Numbered from the stretch's first letter, positions 45,266 to 54,575 are shown. The stretch is 64,000 nucleotides of DNA from Roseovarius tolerans (GCF_900109855.1 NZ_FOBO01000002.1:241487-305486), one strand, 5' to 3'. Numbers and translations: made by a program. The notes: a model not told the origin generated them from the letters alone.

Positions 45266-46576
45266 ATGGAAGCGACGCATCCCGTTCTCGACCTGACCTT
45301 CTGGATCACGGCAGGGTCCATCCTCTGCCTGCTGGTCCTGTCGGGGTTCTTCTCGGGCAGTGAGACGGCACTGACCGCTGCCTCACGCGGCAAGCTGCGT
45401 GCGCAGGCCGAAAAGGGCTCACGCGGGGCGGATACCGCGCTCAAGATCACCGAGGACAACGAACGCCTGATCGGCTCGGTGCTTCTGGGCAACAACCTCG
45501 TCAACATTCTCGCCGCCTCGCTCGCCACGGCGCTCTTCACCCGGCTGTTCGGCGAAAGCGGCGTGGCGCTGGCGACGTTGGTGATGACGCTGCTTGTGCT
45601 GATTTTCGCCGAGGTTCTGCCCAAGACCTACGCCATCACCAATGCCGAAGTCGCCGCCTCGCGCACCGCACCGATCATCGTCTGGGTGGTCAAGGTGTTC
45701 TCTCCCGTCGTCTCGGCGGTGCGCTGGCTTGTGCGGCTGATCCTGCGCGGCTTTGGCGTGCAGACCGATCCCGACAGCCATATCCTCGCGGTCCGCGATG
45801 AAATCGCGGGCGCGCTCTATCTCGGGCAATCCGAGGGCGTGGTCGAGAAAGAAGACCGCGACCGTATCCTCGGTGCGCTCGACCTGGGCGAGCGCGCGGT
45901 CGAGGAAATCATGCTTCACCGGTCGCGGATCGAGATGATCAATGCCGAGGCCGATCCTGAAGCGATCCTCGATCAATGTCTCAAAAGCAACCACACCCGC
46001 CTGCCGCTCTATCGCGACGATCCCGACAACATCGTCGGCGTGGTCCATGCCAAGGATCTCTTGCGCGCGATGCACAGCCTCGTCACCTCGTCCGAGGAAG
46101 GCGCCGCCGAGGCACTGCGCGCCTTCGACGTCCAGAGCATCGCGCGCGAGCCCTATTTCGTGCCCGAGACCACCACGCTTGACGATCAGATGCGGCAATT
46201 CCTGCGCATGCGTAGCCATTTCGCGCTGGTGGTTGACGAATACGGCACGCTGCAGGGGTTGATCACGCTGGAGGATATTCTGGAGGAGATCGTTGGCGAG
46301 ATCACCGATGAATTCGATCCTGATGCCGAACATCCCATCCGCAAGACCGAGGACAACCAGTTCCTGATCGACGGGGCGATGACGATCCGCGACCTCAACC
46401 GCGCGACCGACTGGACCCTGCCGGACGATGCCGCGAATACCGTAGCGGGGCTGGTGATCCACGAGGCGCAGATGATCCCGGCGATTGATCAGACCTTCAT
46501 CTTTCACGGCTTCCGCTTTCAGGTGGTCGCGCGCAAGGACAACCGGATCACCAAGCTGAAGATCCGCAAGCTCTGA
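45266..46576 (+). CDS. CNNM/CorC-type transporter (DUF21-CBS-CorC)
   Basis: A 436-aa membrane protein with a DUF21 transmembrane domain (first 190 residues, including GFFSGSETALTAASRGKL and NNLVNILAASLATALF). A CBS pair follows (about 210-330; MLHRSRIEM, HTRLPLYRDD, HFALVVDEYGTLQGLITLED), then a C-terminal CorC/HlyC domain. The family moves Mg2+ or Co2+ or protects against magnesium stress; the older name haemolysin is misleading. AAGGA lies 11 bases before the ATG. Confidence 0.9.
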   Translation: MEATHPVLDLTFWITAGSILCLLVLSGFFSGSETALTAASRGKLRAQAEKGSRGADTALKITEDNERLIGSVLLGNNLVNILAASLATALFTRLFGESGVALATLVMTLLVLIFAEVLPKTYAITNAEVAASRTAPIIVWVVKVFSPVVSAVRWLVRLILRGFGVQTDPDSHILAVRDEIAGALYLGQSEGVVEKEDRDRILGALDLGERAVEEIMLHRSRIEMINAEADPEAILDQCLKSNHTRLPLYRDDPDNIVGVVHAKDLLRAMHSLVTSSEEGAAEALRAFDVQSIAREPYFVPETTTLDDQMRQFLRMRSHFALVVDEYGTLQGLITLEDILEEIVGEITDEFDPDAEHPIRKTEDNQFLIDGAMTIRDLNRATDWTLPDDAANTVAGLVIHEAQMIPAIDQTFIFHGFRFQVVARKDNRITKLKIRKL

Positions 46577-46587
46577 GCGTATGTGCG

Positions 46588-47730
46588 TCACGCGCCCCGC
46601 GCGCTGGAGCGAACGGGCTCTGGCGCAATTGGTACCCCATCCGAGAGCGAACAGCGCCCGGTTTGCGCCATCGCCGCGCTCAACTCGGTGCTCAGCACGT
46701 CCCACAGACGCTGCAGCCCCTCCTCGCCCGCCGCTGCGATGGCGAATTGCAGGATGCGGCCCAGAAAGGTGAAATCCGCCCCCTGGCTCAGCGCCTTGAG
46801 CACATCCTCGCCCGAGCGCAGCCCGCTGTCGTAGAAAACCGCCATCTCCGGTCCGAAAGCCGCGCGGATACGGGCAAGCGCCTCGATGGGCGGCGGCACG
46901 CTTTCCAGTTGTCGAGACCCGTGGCTGGACACCTGAATAGCATCGACCCCCGAGGCCGCCAGCCGCACGGCATCCTCGACATCCAACACTCCCTTGACCA
47001 CCAGCTTGCCCGGCCACATCTCGCGCAGCCGCGCCAGCGCGTCCCAGGTGGCACGCGCCCGGCTTTCGGTGCGATCAAAGGCATAGCCCGGCATCTGGAA
47101 ATTCGCCATCTCCGGGCGGCCATGCAAAAGCGTGCGCAGCGACCAAGTGGGATGCAGCGCGAAATCGAGAAATTGCCGGGGGCCGAGTCGAAACGGCATC
47201 GTGAACCCATGGCGCAATTCGCGCGGGCGGCGGCCCAGTTCGGGCACGTCCACGGTGAGGATCAGCACCTCGTAACCCGCATCGCGCGCCCGCTCGGCCA
47301 GACGAAACGTGCCGCTGCCATCGCCGCTGAAATAGAGCTGGAACCACGCCTGCCCCTCGGCCACTTCAATCAGTGTTTCCAACGGGGTAGAGGCTACTGT
47401 TGACACACCCAAAGGCACGTTTTCACGCGCTGCCAAACGCGCCAGCATCAGATCCGAACCGGGGCCAGACAGATTGCACATGCCCATCGGCGCAATCCCG
47501 AAGGGTCGCCCGGCCCGCCCCCCGAACACGGGCACGCTCAGATCACGCGCGCTCACATCGCGCAGGATGCGCGGGGTCAGCGGTATCGCATCCAATGCCG
47601 CGCGATTGCGCGCCGCGCCGGTCTCGCGCCCCGCCGCGCCGTCTATATAGTCGAACACCATCCACGGCAGGCGGCGGCGGGCCAGACGGCGCGCATCCTC
47701 GGCGCTGTGGATATGCGCGGCACGCCCCAA
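46588..47730 (-). CDS. slcD: FMN-dependent alpha-hydroxy-acid dehydrogenase, probable sulfolactate dehydrogenase
   Basis: A 380-aa lactate-dehydrogenase/glycolate-oxidase family barrel. It opens with RRRLPWMVFDYIDGAAGRE, shows PIGMCNLSGPG-like FMN contacts (IAPMGMCNLSG), a YFSGDGSG region and VKGVLDVEDAVRL. The active-site histidine and arginine are in VSSHGSRQLE, where N and G of the usual SNHGGRQLD are replaced by S. In the DHPS clusters of R. pomeroyi and Roseovarius an enzyme at this position is called SlcD and oxidises sulfolactate to sulfopyruvate. The name rests on position; lactate remains a possible substrate. It starts 4 bases after the stress protein. Confidence 0.78.
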   Translation of the reverse strand: MGRAAHIHSAEDARRLARRRLPWMVFDYIDGAAGRETGAARNRAALDAIPLTPRILRDVSARDLSVPVFGGRAGRPFGIAPMGMCNLSGPGSDLMLARLAARENVPLGVSTVASTPLETLIEVAEGQAWFQLYFSGDGSGTFRLAERARDAGYEVLILTVDVPELGRRPRELRHGFTMPFRLGPRQFLDFALHPTWSLRTLLHGRPEMANFQMPGYAFDRTESRARATWDALARLREMWPGKLVVKGVLDVEDAVRLAASGVDAIQVSSHGSRQLESVPPPIEALARIRAAFGPEMAVFYDSGLRSGEDVLKALSQGADFTFLGRILQFAIAAAGEEGLQRLWDVLSTELSAAMAQTGRCSLSDGVPIAPEPVRSSARGA

Positions 47731-47734
47731 CAGA

Positions 47735-48139
47735 TCAGCGCGTCACATGCACCGCACACGGCGCATGCCGCACGACCCGCGCAGCCGTGGAGCCGAGAAA
47801 GTAATCCCGCAGCCCCGGCTTGTGCGAGCCGATGACGATGCAATCTGCCTTTATCTCGGTGGAATAGTCCACGATGGTCCGATAGCTGTGGCCCTTCTTG
47901 AGTACCGGTTTGACTTCCGGATGCTCGGCCAGTTTCTCAGCCATGCGCGTGCGCGCCATCTCGAACCCGGCGCGCACCATCTCTTCGTCGAGATAAGCCC
48001 CGACCGCGCCGCTCGGCGTCTCGTAGACATGCAGCGCGACGATCTCGCCGCCGTCGTCTAGCAGCGCACGGGCGATTTCCAGCGTTTCCGGCGAAAGCCC
48101 GTGATCAAGCGCCATCGGGACGAGAATACGTTTATACAT
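47735..48139 (-). CDS. Universal stress protein family protein
   Basis: A 134-aa UspA-fold protein with MYKRILVPMALDHG at the start and VIGSHKPGLRDYFLGSTAARVVRHAPC at the end (quoted in part). The ATP-binding G-2x-G-9x-G(S/T) region is present. It lies between hpsP and the slcD-like gene, as in other DHPS clusters, so it is probably co-expressed; a specific part in the pathway is not known. Confidence 0.88.
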   Translation of the reverse strand: MYKRILVPMALDHGLSPETLEIARALLDDGGEIVALHVYETPSGAVGAYLDEEMVRAGFEMARTRMAEKLAEHPEVKPVLKKGHSYRTIVDYSTEIKADCIVIGSHKPGLRDYFLGSTAARVVRHAPCAVHVTR

Positions 48140-48169
48140 GCTGTCAGCTCCTTTTGCAGATGCCCCGCG

Positions 48170-49150
48170 CTATCCGGCGGGGTCGAGAACGATCTTGGGC
48201 GCGGCCACCCGGCCCGCGCGCAGGTCGGCAAAGGCGGTGGCCCCCTCCGACAACCCGCGCGCCTCGGTCCAGTCGAGCGGGCCAAGCCGCCCATCGAAGA
48301 TCGCCTGTGCGGTGTCGCGGAAATCCTGCGCCGTATAGGTATAGGTCCCGATGAAGGTGATCTCCTGCAAGGTCATCCGCCGGATATCGAGCCCGCCCGC
48401 ATCCTCGCCCAGCCCGACATGCGCGATCACGCCGCCCGGTGCCGCACAGGCCGAGGCGATGGCACGGGTTGCGGCATAGCCCACAGCGTCGATCACCAGA
48501 CCGAACTGCCCTGCCGCCTCTTCCACCACATGTAGTCCGCAGCGCTCGGCCAGATACGCGCGGCGCGCCGGGTTCGGCTCGGACAGGGTGACATCCTCCA
48601 CCCCCTGCGCCGCCAGTGCCAGCGCCGCCGCCAGACCGATGGCCCCGCCGCCGATCACCAATGCCGCACCCGGCACGCCCTGCTTTCGCGCCTCGACCCC
48701 CAGCCGCACGGCGTGCCAGCTCACGGCCAGCGGTTCGGCCAGCGCGGCCTTGGCCAGCGCCACATCGGACGGCACCAACACAAGGTTGCGCGCGGGCATG
48801 GCAACATATTCGGCGAACGCCCCCTCGCGCGGCGGCATCGAGATGATCTGCCGCGCCGCGCACAGGTTTTCGCGCCCCGCACGGCAGGCGTCGCAGGCCC
48901 CACAGGTCACCAGCGGATTGATCGTCACCCGCTCGCCTTCGCGCGGTCCGCCCACGATCACCCCCGCCGCCTCATGCCCAAGGATCAGCGGCGCAGGGCG
49001 GCGCGCGTCATGGCCCAGATAGGCGTGCATGTCCGACCCGCAAATGCCCACGGCCAAGACCCGGACCAACTCCTCGCCCGCGCGCGGTTCGGCATCCGGC
49101 ACCTCGCGCAGCACGAGGGTTTCGGGACCTTCATAGATCAACGCCTTCAT
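48170..49150 (-). CDS. hpsP: Zinc-dependent alcohol dehydrogenase, DHPS 2-dehydrogenase
   Basis: A 326-aa medium-chain dehydrogenase. The catalytic zinc contacts are in VGICGSDMHAYLGHD and GHEAAGVI. A structural-zinc lobe has CGACDACRAGRENLC, and the coenzyme site is ALVIGGGAIGLAAALALAA. In the DHPS pathway HpsO and HpsP invert the stereocentre of S-DHPS through the 2-ketone so that HpsN can act. The start ATG overlaps the hpsO stop (ATGA). A 22-residue extension to 49216 is not conserved. Confidence 0.83.
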   Translation of the reverse strand: MKALIYEGPETLVLREVPDAEPRAGEELVRVLAVGICGSDMHAYLGHDARRPAPLILGHEAAGVIVGGPREGERVTINPLVTCGACDACRAGRENLCAARQIISMPPREGAFAEYVAMPARNLVLVPSDVALAKAALAEPLAVSWHAVRLGVEARKQGVPGAALVIGGGAIGLAAALALAAQGVEDVTLSEPNPARRAYLAERCGLHVVEEAAGQFGLVIDAVGYAATRAIASACAAPGGVIAHVGLGEDAGGLDIRRMTLQEITFIGTYTYTAQDFRDTAQAIFDGRLGPLDWTEARGLSEGATAFADLRAGRVAAPKIVLDPAG

Positions 49151-49902
49151 TTCGCGGTGAACCCTCCATCGACCATCAGAACCTGTCCGGTCACATACCG
49201 CGACGCCTCGGAGCACAGGAACAGCAGCGGACCGTCCATGTCCGACAGATCGCCATTGCGCCCGATGCAGGTCTGCGCCGCATTGCGCGCCGCGCGTTCT
49301 GCGTCGCCAAAGACCGCCTGCGTCAGTTCAGTGGGGAAAAAGCCCGGCCCTATGGCGTTCGCGGTAATCCCGTCACGCGACCATGCCTCGGCCATGGCGC
49401 GGGTCAGTTGCGCGATACCCGCCTTGCTCGCCCCATAGGCAATGCCACCGGGAAAGGCGCGCGTGGTCTGGAGCGAGGCGAAGTTGACCACCCGCCCCCA
49501 GCCATCGGCGCGCATGCCAGGCACCAGCGCCTGCGTGAGAAAGAACGGCGCGGTGAGGTTGAGCGCGAGCGTGGCGTCCCAGCCTTCGGGCGTCACCTCA
49601 TCGGCACTCTGCCGAGTGTTCACCCCCGCGGCATGCACCACGATCTGCGGCGCACCAAACGGCGCGCGCATGGCGGCCACGGTCTCTGGCAGCGCGTCGC
49701 GGTCCGCCACATCGGCCACGACATAGGCCGCGCCCCCGCCCGCCTCTTTCACCCAGTCCCGCAAAGCCGCCTCTCGCCGCGCCACACCGACGACGCGGGC
49801 ACCCGCGCGGGCCAGCACCAGCGCCGCGTGCCGCCCCAGACCGGAACTCGCCCCGGTAACGCAGGCTATCCGGCCCTTCACGCTGAAGAGGTCGTCAGCC
49901 AT
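49147..49902 (-). CDS. hpsO: Short-chain dehydrogenase, DHPS 2-dehydrogenase
   Basis: A 251-aa Rossmann-fold SDR. The coenzyme motif is TGASSGLG (residues 16-23), the catalytic serine lies in VVNFASLQTT and Tyr/Lys in AYGASKAG, with the closing VLMVDGG. It probably oxidises one enantiomer of dihydroxypropanesulfonate with NAD+. Overlaps hpsN by 8 bases and hpsP by 4, so translation of the three dehydrogenases is coupled. Without the cluster I would only call it an SDR. Confidence 0.83.
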   Translation of the reverse strand: MADDLFSVKGRIACVTGASSGLGRHAALVLARAGARVVGVARREAALRDWVKEAGGGAAYVVADVADRDALPETVAAMRAPFGAPQIVVHAAGVNTRQSADEVTPEGWDATLALNLTAPFFLTQALVPGMRADGWGRVVNFASLQTTRAFPGGIAYGASKAGIAQLTRAMAEAWSRDGITANAIGPGFFPTELTQAVFGDAERAARNAAQTCIGRNGDLSDMDGPLLFLCSEASRYVTGQVLMVDGGFTAK

Positions 49903-51202
49903 TGGCGGTCAGATCAAAGGTCTCATCGGGGAAATATTTGGCCAGCCGCACGTCGGCGGCGCGGGCATGCCCCTCCATACCCTCAAGACGAGAGATGCGC
50001 GCCGTCGCCTCGGCGATGGATTTCGCGCCTTCGCGCGTGGCCCGCTGCCAAGTGACGATCTTCATGTATTTATGCACGCTCAGGCCGCCGGTATAGCGCG
50101 CCGCGCCAGAGGTGGGCAGCACATGATTGGTGCCCGCCGCCTTGTCGCCATAGGCCACCGTCGTTTCCTCACCCAGAAACAGCGAGCCATAGCAGGTCAG
50201 CCGACCCAACCACCAATCGAGATCAGCCGCCTGCACCGTCAGGTGTTCGGGGGCGTATGCGTCGGAGGTCGCCGCCATTTCCTCGCGGTCGGCACAAAGG
50301 ATCACCTCGGCATAGTCGCGCCACGCGGCGGCGGCGTTCTCGGCATTCACCTCCGGCAGATCGGCGATCAGGCCGGGCACGCGCGCCATCACGTCCTCGG
50401 CCAGCGCGCGATCATCGGTCACCAGCCAGACGGGCGAGTTGTAGCCATGCTCGGCCTGACTCACCAGATCGGTCGCCACGATATGCGGATCGGCGCTGCT
50501 ATCGGCCAGGATGAGGCTGTCGGTCGGCCCTGCGATCATGTCGATCCCAACCCGGCCAAAGAGAATACGCTTGGCCTCGGCCACGAACTGATTGCCGGGA
50601 CCGACGAGGATATTGGCACGTGGCAGGCCGAAAAGGCCAAAGGTCATCGCCGCCACCCCCTGCACGCCACCCATGGCGAGGATCTGATCCGCGCCGCAGA
50701 TATGCGCGGCATAGACAATCGCCGGATTCACGCCCACATCCGGGCGCGGCGGTGAACAAGCGGTGATATGGCGGCAGCCCGCGACCTTGGCCGTGGTCAC
50801 GGTCATGATCGCACTCGCGATATGACTATAGCGCCCGCCCGGCACGTAGCAGCCCGCCGCATCCACCGGGATCGCCTTTTGCCCCGCGATCATGCCCGGC
50901 ACTACCTCATGTTCGACATTGGCGACGGTGGATTTCTGCATTTCAGCAAAGCGGCGCACGTTGTCGTGCGCAAAGCGGATATCGGCCTTGAGCTTTTCGG
51001 GGACCAAGGCGCAAGCGGCCTCGATCTCAGCTGGCGTCAGCAGGACATTGCCCTCGTATCTGTCAAACTTGGCAGCATATTCCAGCGCCGCCGTGTCGCC
51101 CCCCGCCTCGATATCGTTGAGAATGGCGATCACCGTGTCATGCACGTCGCCCGCGTTCGAGGTCGAGGTGAGGCTAGCTTTCTTGAGGTATTCCAGAGCC
51201 AT
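49895..51202 (-). CDS. hpsN: Histidinol-dehydrogenase-like sulfopropanediol 3-dehydrogenase
   Basis: A 435-aa zinc and NAD-dependent enzyme of the HisD fold. It shows VLVGPGNQFVAEAKRILFG-type contacts (NILVGPGNQFVAEAKR), AGPTDSLILADSSADP, the zinc-ligating SQAEHG and HVLPTSGAARYTGGLSVHKY. HpsN oxidises R-DHPS in two steps to R-sulfolactate. The cluster context (TRAP system, HpsO, HpsP) is what separates it from true histidinol dehydrogenase. It begins 12 bases after hpsM. Confidence 0.87.
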   Translation of the reverse strand: MALEYLKKASLTSTSNAGDVHDTVIAILNDIEAGGDTAALEYAAKFDRYEGNVLLTPAEIEAACALVPEKLKADIRFAHDNVRRFAEMQKSTVANVEHEVVPGMIAGQKAIPVDAAGCYVPGGRYSHIASAIMTVTTAKVAGCRHITACSPPRPDVGVNPAIVYAAHICGADQILAMGGVQGVAAMTFGLFGLPRANILVGPGNQFVAEAKRILFGRVGIDMIAGPTDSLILADSSADPHIVATDLVSQAEHGYNSPVWLVTDDRALAEDVMARVPGLIADLPEVNAENAAAAWRDYAEVILCADREEMAATSDAYAPEHLTVQAADLDWWLGRLTCYGSLFLGEETTVAYGDKAAGTNHVLPTSGAARYTGGLSVHKYMKIVTWQRATREGAKSIAEATARISRLEGMEGHARAADVRLAKYFPDETFDLTANG

Positions 51203-51214
51203 GTCGCAGAGGTC

Positions 51215-52543
51215 CTATTTGTAGATGTCAGGCAGAAGTGTGGTTGAGACGGCGGGCACATAGGCGATCAGCAGAACGACCACGAACATGCCCAAAACAA
51301 AGGGCACCGCACGCCACGCGATCCGCAGGATCGACTCGCCGGTGATGCCCGACACGACGAAGAGATTGAGACCAAGCGGCGGCGTGATGAACCCAACGCC
51401 GAGCGCGGTAATCATCATGATGCAGAACTGGATCTCGTTCATGCCGATATTGTCGGCGAGCGGTTTCAGGATCGGCGCGAGGATCACGATATTGGGCGTG
51501 GTTTCCATGACACAGCCCGCCGCGACCAGGATGCCGATCATCAAGAGGATCAGCAGCCACGGCTCATCGGTCAGGCCGGTGACGGCGGTGACAAAGCCCT
51601 GCGGCACGCCCATGATCGCCAGCGCCTCGGCCAAAGGGGCCGAAAAGGCGATGATCGGCAGGATCACCCCGTTGACCTTGGCCGAACTCACCAGCATCGC
51701 CGGGAAATCCGCAAGGCTCAGCGTGCGCAGGATGAACCCCATGAGGATCGTCACCACGACCGCCGTCGCGCCCGCCTCGGTGGGCGTGAGCCGCCCCGAG
51801 AAAATGCCGTAAAAGATGATCCCCGGCACGATGAACGCATACCACCCCGACGCGAGCGCCCGCCCCAGATTGCCGAGCCATTCGCCAAAGGACAGCCTGC
51901 CGCCGCCCTCGTAATCGTAGATCCGGTTGACGATGATATTGGTCACCAGGATCGACACGAGGATCGCAAGCCCGGGAATGAGCGCCGCCATGAACAGCGT
52001 CGACGCGGAAATACCCAGCACAAGACCGATTATGATATAGGCGATCGAGGGCGGAATGAGGATGCCGGTGCAGGCCCCCGCCGCCACCAGCGCGCAGGCA
52101 TAGGGGCGCGGATAGCCCGATTCCACCAGCCGGTCGATGGTCATCCGCCCAACCGCCGCCGCCCCCGCCGCATCCGAGCCAGAAATCGCGGCGAACATCC
52201 CGCAGACCAGCACCGTCGCCGAGCCGAAGCCCCCCTTGGCAAAGCAGGTCAGTGCCTCGGCCACATCGAGAAACTTGCGGCTGAGCCCGGTGCGCACCAG
52301 CACGTCACCGGTCAGGATGAAGAGCGGCACGGCGGTCAGCGCAAAGGCGTCGATGCCGGTGAACAGGCTCTCGCCCACAAGGCTGAGCGGCAGATCGCCC
52401 GACATCACCAGCATGATGATCGCCGCCGACCCGATGGCGGCCCAGACCGGCACCGCCAGCGCGATCAAGCCGATGAAGATCAGAACCGGAAGGTAGAAAT
52501 CCCACCCCAGTTCGACGGTTTGCTGCGTGGCACCCCAAAGCAT
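51215..52543 (-). CDS. hpsM: TRAP transporter large permease subunit
   Basis: A 442-aa DctM-type subunit with about 12 hydrophobic helices. Typical stretches are AAISGSDAAGAAAVGRMTI, LVAAGACTGILIPPSIAYII and FITPPLGLNLFVVSGI. It drives sodium-coupled uptake with HpsL and the periplasmic binding protein. DHPS as substrate is inferred from the adjacent dehydrogenases. It starts 9 bases after hpsL. Confidence 0.87.
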   Translation of the reverse strand: MLWGATQQTVELGWDFYLPVLIFIGLIALAVPVWAAIGSAAIIMLVMSGDLPLSLVGESLFTGIDAFALTAVPLFILTGDVLVRTGLSRKFLDVAEALTCFAKGGFGSATVLVCGMFAAISGSDAAGAAAVGRMTIDRLVESGYPRPYACALVAAGACTGILIPPSIAYIIIGLVLGISASTLFMAALIPGLAILVSILVTNIIVNRIYDYEGGGRLSFGEWLGNLGRALASGWYAFIVPGIIFYGIFSGRLTPTEAGATAVVVTILMGFILRTLSLADFPAMLVSSAKVNGVILPIIAFSAPLAEALAIMGVPQGFVTAVTGLTDEPWLLILLMIGILVAAGCVMETTPNIVILAPILKPLADNIGMNEIQFCIMMITALGVGFITPPLGLNLFVVSGITGESILRIAWRAVPFVLGMFVVVLLIAYVPAVSTTLLPDIYK

Positions 52544-52552
52544 CGCGCGCCC

Positions 52553-53065
52553 TCAATCAAAGAGTTTGTCGCCCTCGAAGACGGGCGTGCCGTCCCGGAG
52601 CGATTTGAAATCCCGCAGCAGAGACTGCACGAGACGAAAGAGCATCAGCGAAAACCCCACCGGAACGGCCATCAGGAACCACACCTTGGAGATGCGCAGC
52701 CCATCGGTGACCGAGCCGAACTTGGCCGAGACATGCACCGTCTCCAACGACCAGTAGAGCGCCACCACCGCCACCGCGACCATCACCAGATCGCCGAAAA
52801 TATAAAGCAGCGCCTTGGGACGTGGCCCGAGGTAATGCATCATCACGTCGATCCGGATATGCGCGCGCTCCTTGACCGCTGCAGCAGCCCCGATCCAAGC
52901 GAGGTAGATGAAGGAATAGCGCACGATCTCTTCGCCCCAGATCGAGGAATAGGCAAAGATCTCGCGCCGGAGCACCTCGATCGCCATCGTGGCGACGAGC
53001 ATCACGTAGAACACAAGCAGCAGCCAGCGTTCGGCGTCCCGGTCGATACGGCGCAATACAGACAT
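52553..53065 (-). CDS. hpsL: TRAP transporter small permease subunit
   Basis: A 170-aa DctQ-type subunit with four helices, including LLLVFYVMLVATMAIEVLRR and FSYIYLAWIGAAAAV-like (RYSFIYLAWIGAAAAVKERA), and the usual KERAHIRIDV loop. It pairs with HpsM. There is a 103-bp G/C-rich gap between it and the binding-protein gene, as often seen in TRAP operons where the binding protein is made in excess. Confidence 0.85.
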   Translation of the reverse strand: MSVLRRIDRDAERWLLLVFYVMLVATMAIEVLRREIFAYSSIWGEEIVRYSFIYLAWIGAAAAVKERAHIRIDVMMHYLGPRPKALLYIFGDLVMVAVAVVALYWSLETVHVSAKFGSVTDGLRISKVWFLMAVPVGFSLMLFRLVQSLLRDFKSLRDGTPVFEGDKLFD

Positions 53066-53168
53066 GGGGGCCTCCCTTCTCTTGGGTCAGGGCACCGGGG
53101 CCGTGCGATGCGCGGCTGCGGTCCTTGTCGTGACGGAGTGACGGGCGCGCGCGGCCCCCGCGCAGGGC

Positions 53169-54320
53169 TCAGGCGTCGTGGACGTAGTATTTACCTTGCG
53201 TCCCGGCGGCCTCTTCCATCTTGGCGAAAGTTTCCATGGACCCGGCCAGTTCGACCTTGAACTCGTCCCATTCCGAGCGCTGATAGCCGCCCGCGTCCTG
53301 CCACTCGGCCAGTTGATCGTCGCTCAGCGAATGGAACTGCACCCCCGCCTTGACCAGTTCGGCCATGGCATAGGCGCGCGCCGACGGCACCTTGGCGAGG
53401 TTTTGATGCGCGGTCATCTCAGAGCCCCACATGATTCCCTCCTGCACGTCGCCGGGCATCGAGTTGAACCATTCAAGGTTGCACGAATAGACTTGGCTGT
53501 CAGGCACCGCCTGCGTGAACGTCACATGGCTGAGGATGTCCTTGAAGCCAAACACAAAGAGCGCGCCAACCGACGGATCGAGCGCATCGGCCACGCCCTG
53601 TTTGATCGCCGAGGGGGTCTCGCCCCACGCCACGGGCGTCGGGTTCGCCCCGACCATGCGGTAATATTGCTGCAACATCTTGGAGCCGGGCACGCGGAAC
53701 TTGATCCCCGACATGTCGGCCGGCGTCATCACCGCGTTGCCGCCCTGGCGCACCGCAACGACGCGCGGGTCGATATTGACATAGAACAGCGCCTTGAACC
53801 CGGCCGCCTCGACCTTGGGATGCACTTCGGCATTCCAGAACTCGGAGTTGACGAGATTGGTGAACCGCTGGTTGGAGCCGCACAGGTACGGCATATTGAT
53901 CAGGTCAACTGCGCTTGCGAAGGGTGCGAAATTCGACAGTGAATGCTGTGCGGCCTGAATCGTGCCGCCCTGCACCTTTTGCACAAGACTGCCGCCCGCG
54001 CCCAGCTGACCGCCCGGGGCCAGCTTGACATAGACCTTGCCATTGGTTGCATTCTGGATGTTCTCCTTGAGATCCAGCTGCATGATCGGGTAGCTGCGCG
54101 ATGCGCCCAGCACATAGGCGGTGGCCACGGTCATCACGTGATCTGCGGCCTTTTCGCGCTCGTTTTCCTCACGCGCGGTCTGTGCCACGGCCTCGGTCGA
54201 CCACAGCGTACCCGCCGCCCCTGCGACAAGGGCCGCAGTAAAGCCGCCGGTGCTGGCCAGTTTCAGGAAATTCCGGCGCGTGGCCGACTCGAGTTCCTTG
54301 CGTTCGTTATCCAAGATCAT
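53169..54320 (-). CDS. hpsK: TRAP transporter periplasmic substrate-binding protein
   Basis: A 383-aa DctP-family binding protein. The N-terminus carries a twin-arginine-type signal (RRNFLKLASTGGF), unusual but known for TRAP binding proteins. The mature part shows GGQLGAGGSLVQKVQGGTIQ and FRVPGSKMLQQYYRMVGANP, where the conserved arginine binds the ligand's anionic group. It probably captures DHPS. First large gene of the transport part, 18 bases after the small membrane ORF. Confidence 0.87.
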   Translation of the reverse strand: MILDNERKELESATRRNFLKLASTGGFTAALVAGAAGTLWSTEAVAQTAREENEREKAADHVMTVATAYVLGASRSYPIMQLDLKENIQNATNGKVYVKLAPGGQLGAGGSLVQKVQGGTIQAAQHSLSNFAPFASAVDLINMPYLCGSNQRFTNLVNSEFWNAEVHPKVEAAGFKALFYVNIDPRVVAVRQGGNAVMTPADMSGIKFRVPGSKMLQQYYRMVGANPTPVAWGETPSAIKQGVADALDPSVGALFVFGFKDILSHVTFTQAVPDSQVYSCNLEWFNSMPGDVQEGIMWGSEMTAHQNLAKVPSARAYAMAELVKAGVQFHSLSDDQLAEWQDAGGYQRSEWDEFKVELAGSMETFAKMEEAAGTQGKYYVHDA

Positions 54321-54338
54321 CTCCTCCCGTTTTGACGA

Positions 54339-54524
54339 TCAGCCGTCTGACTTGTTCCGCCTGTCGGCTTCTTTTTTCAGGATCGCCACGACGAAAAACG
54401 TCGAGGCGGTCAGCAGAACCAGCATCTCTCCGACATCGCTCAGCGGTGCGCCCACCCCCGATGCGCCAAGCGCGACATTCGCGGTAAAGGCGGCAAAACA
54501 CAGGATCGCAAGCACGAGTGCCAT
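54339..54524 (-). CDS. Small membrane protein heading the DHPS operon, 61 aa
   Basis: A 61-aa protein with two hydrophobic segments (about residues 3-20 and 32-50; LAILCFAAFTANVALGASG and MLVLLTASTFFVVAILKKEA) and a charged tail (KKEADRRNKSDG). GGGAGGA lies 6 bases before the ATG, a strong ribosome site, and the gene is the first after the operators. The function is unknown. A small accessory subunit of the transporter is one possibility. Confidence 0.7.
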   Translation of the reverse strand: MALVLAILCFAAFTANVALGASGVGAPLSDVGEMLVLLTASTFFVVAILKKEADRRNKSDG

Positions 54525-54561
54525 GGATGTTCCTCCCGGACGGAATCGGTTCTTGCCTTGA

Positions 54562-54575
54562 TGTAAGCGCTTGCA
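54562..54575. promoter_or_regulatory. LacI-type operator 1
   Basis: TGTAAGCGCTTGCA, a near-perfect palindrome around the central AAGCGCTT, the classic LacI/GalR half-site arrangement. It lies between the divergent LacI regulator and the hps operon. Centre at 54568/54569. Confidence 0.8.

Noticed and set aside
53066..53168. Attenuator or small RNA between hpsK and hpsL
   Set aside because: The gap is G/C-rich and can fold in several weak ways, but no defined stem-loop with a terminator tract is present.
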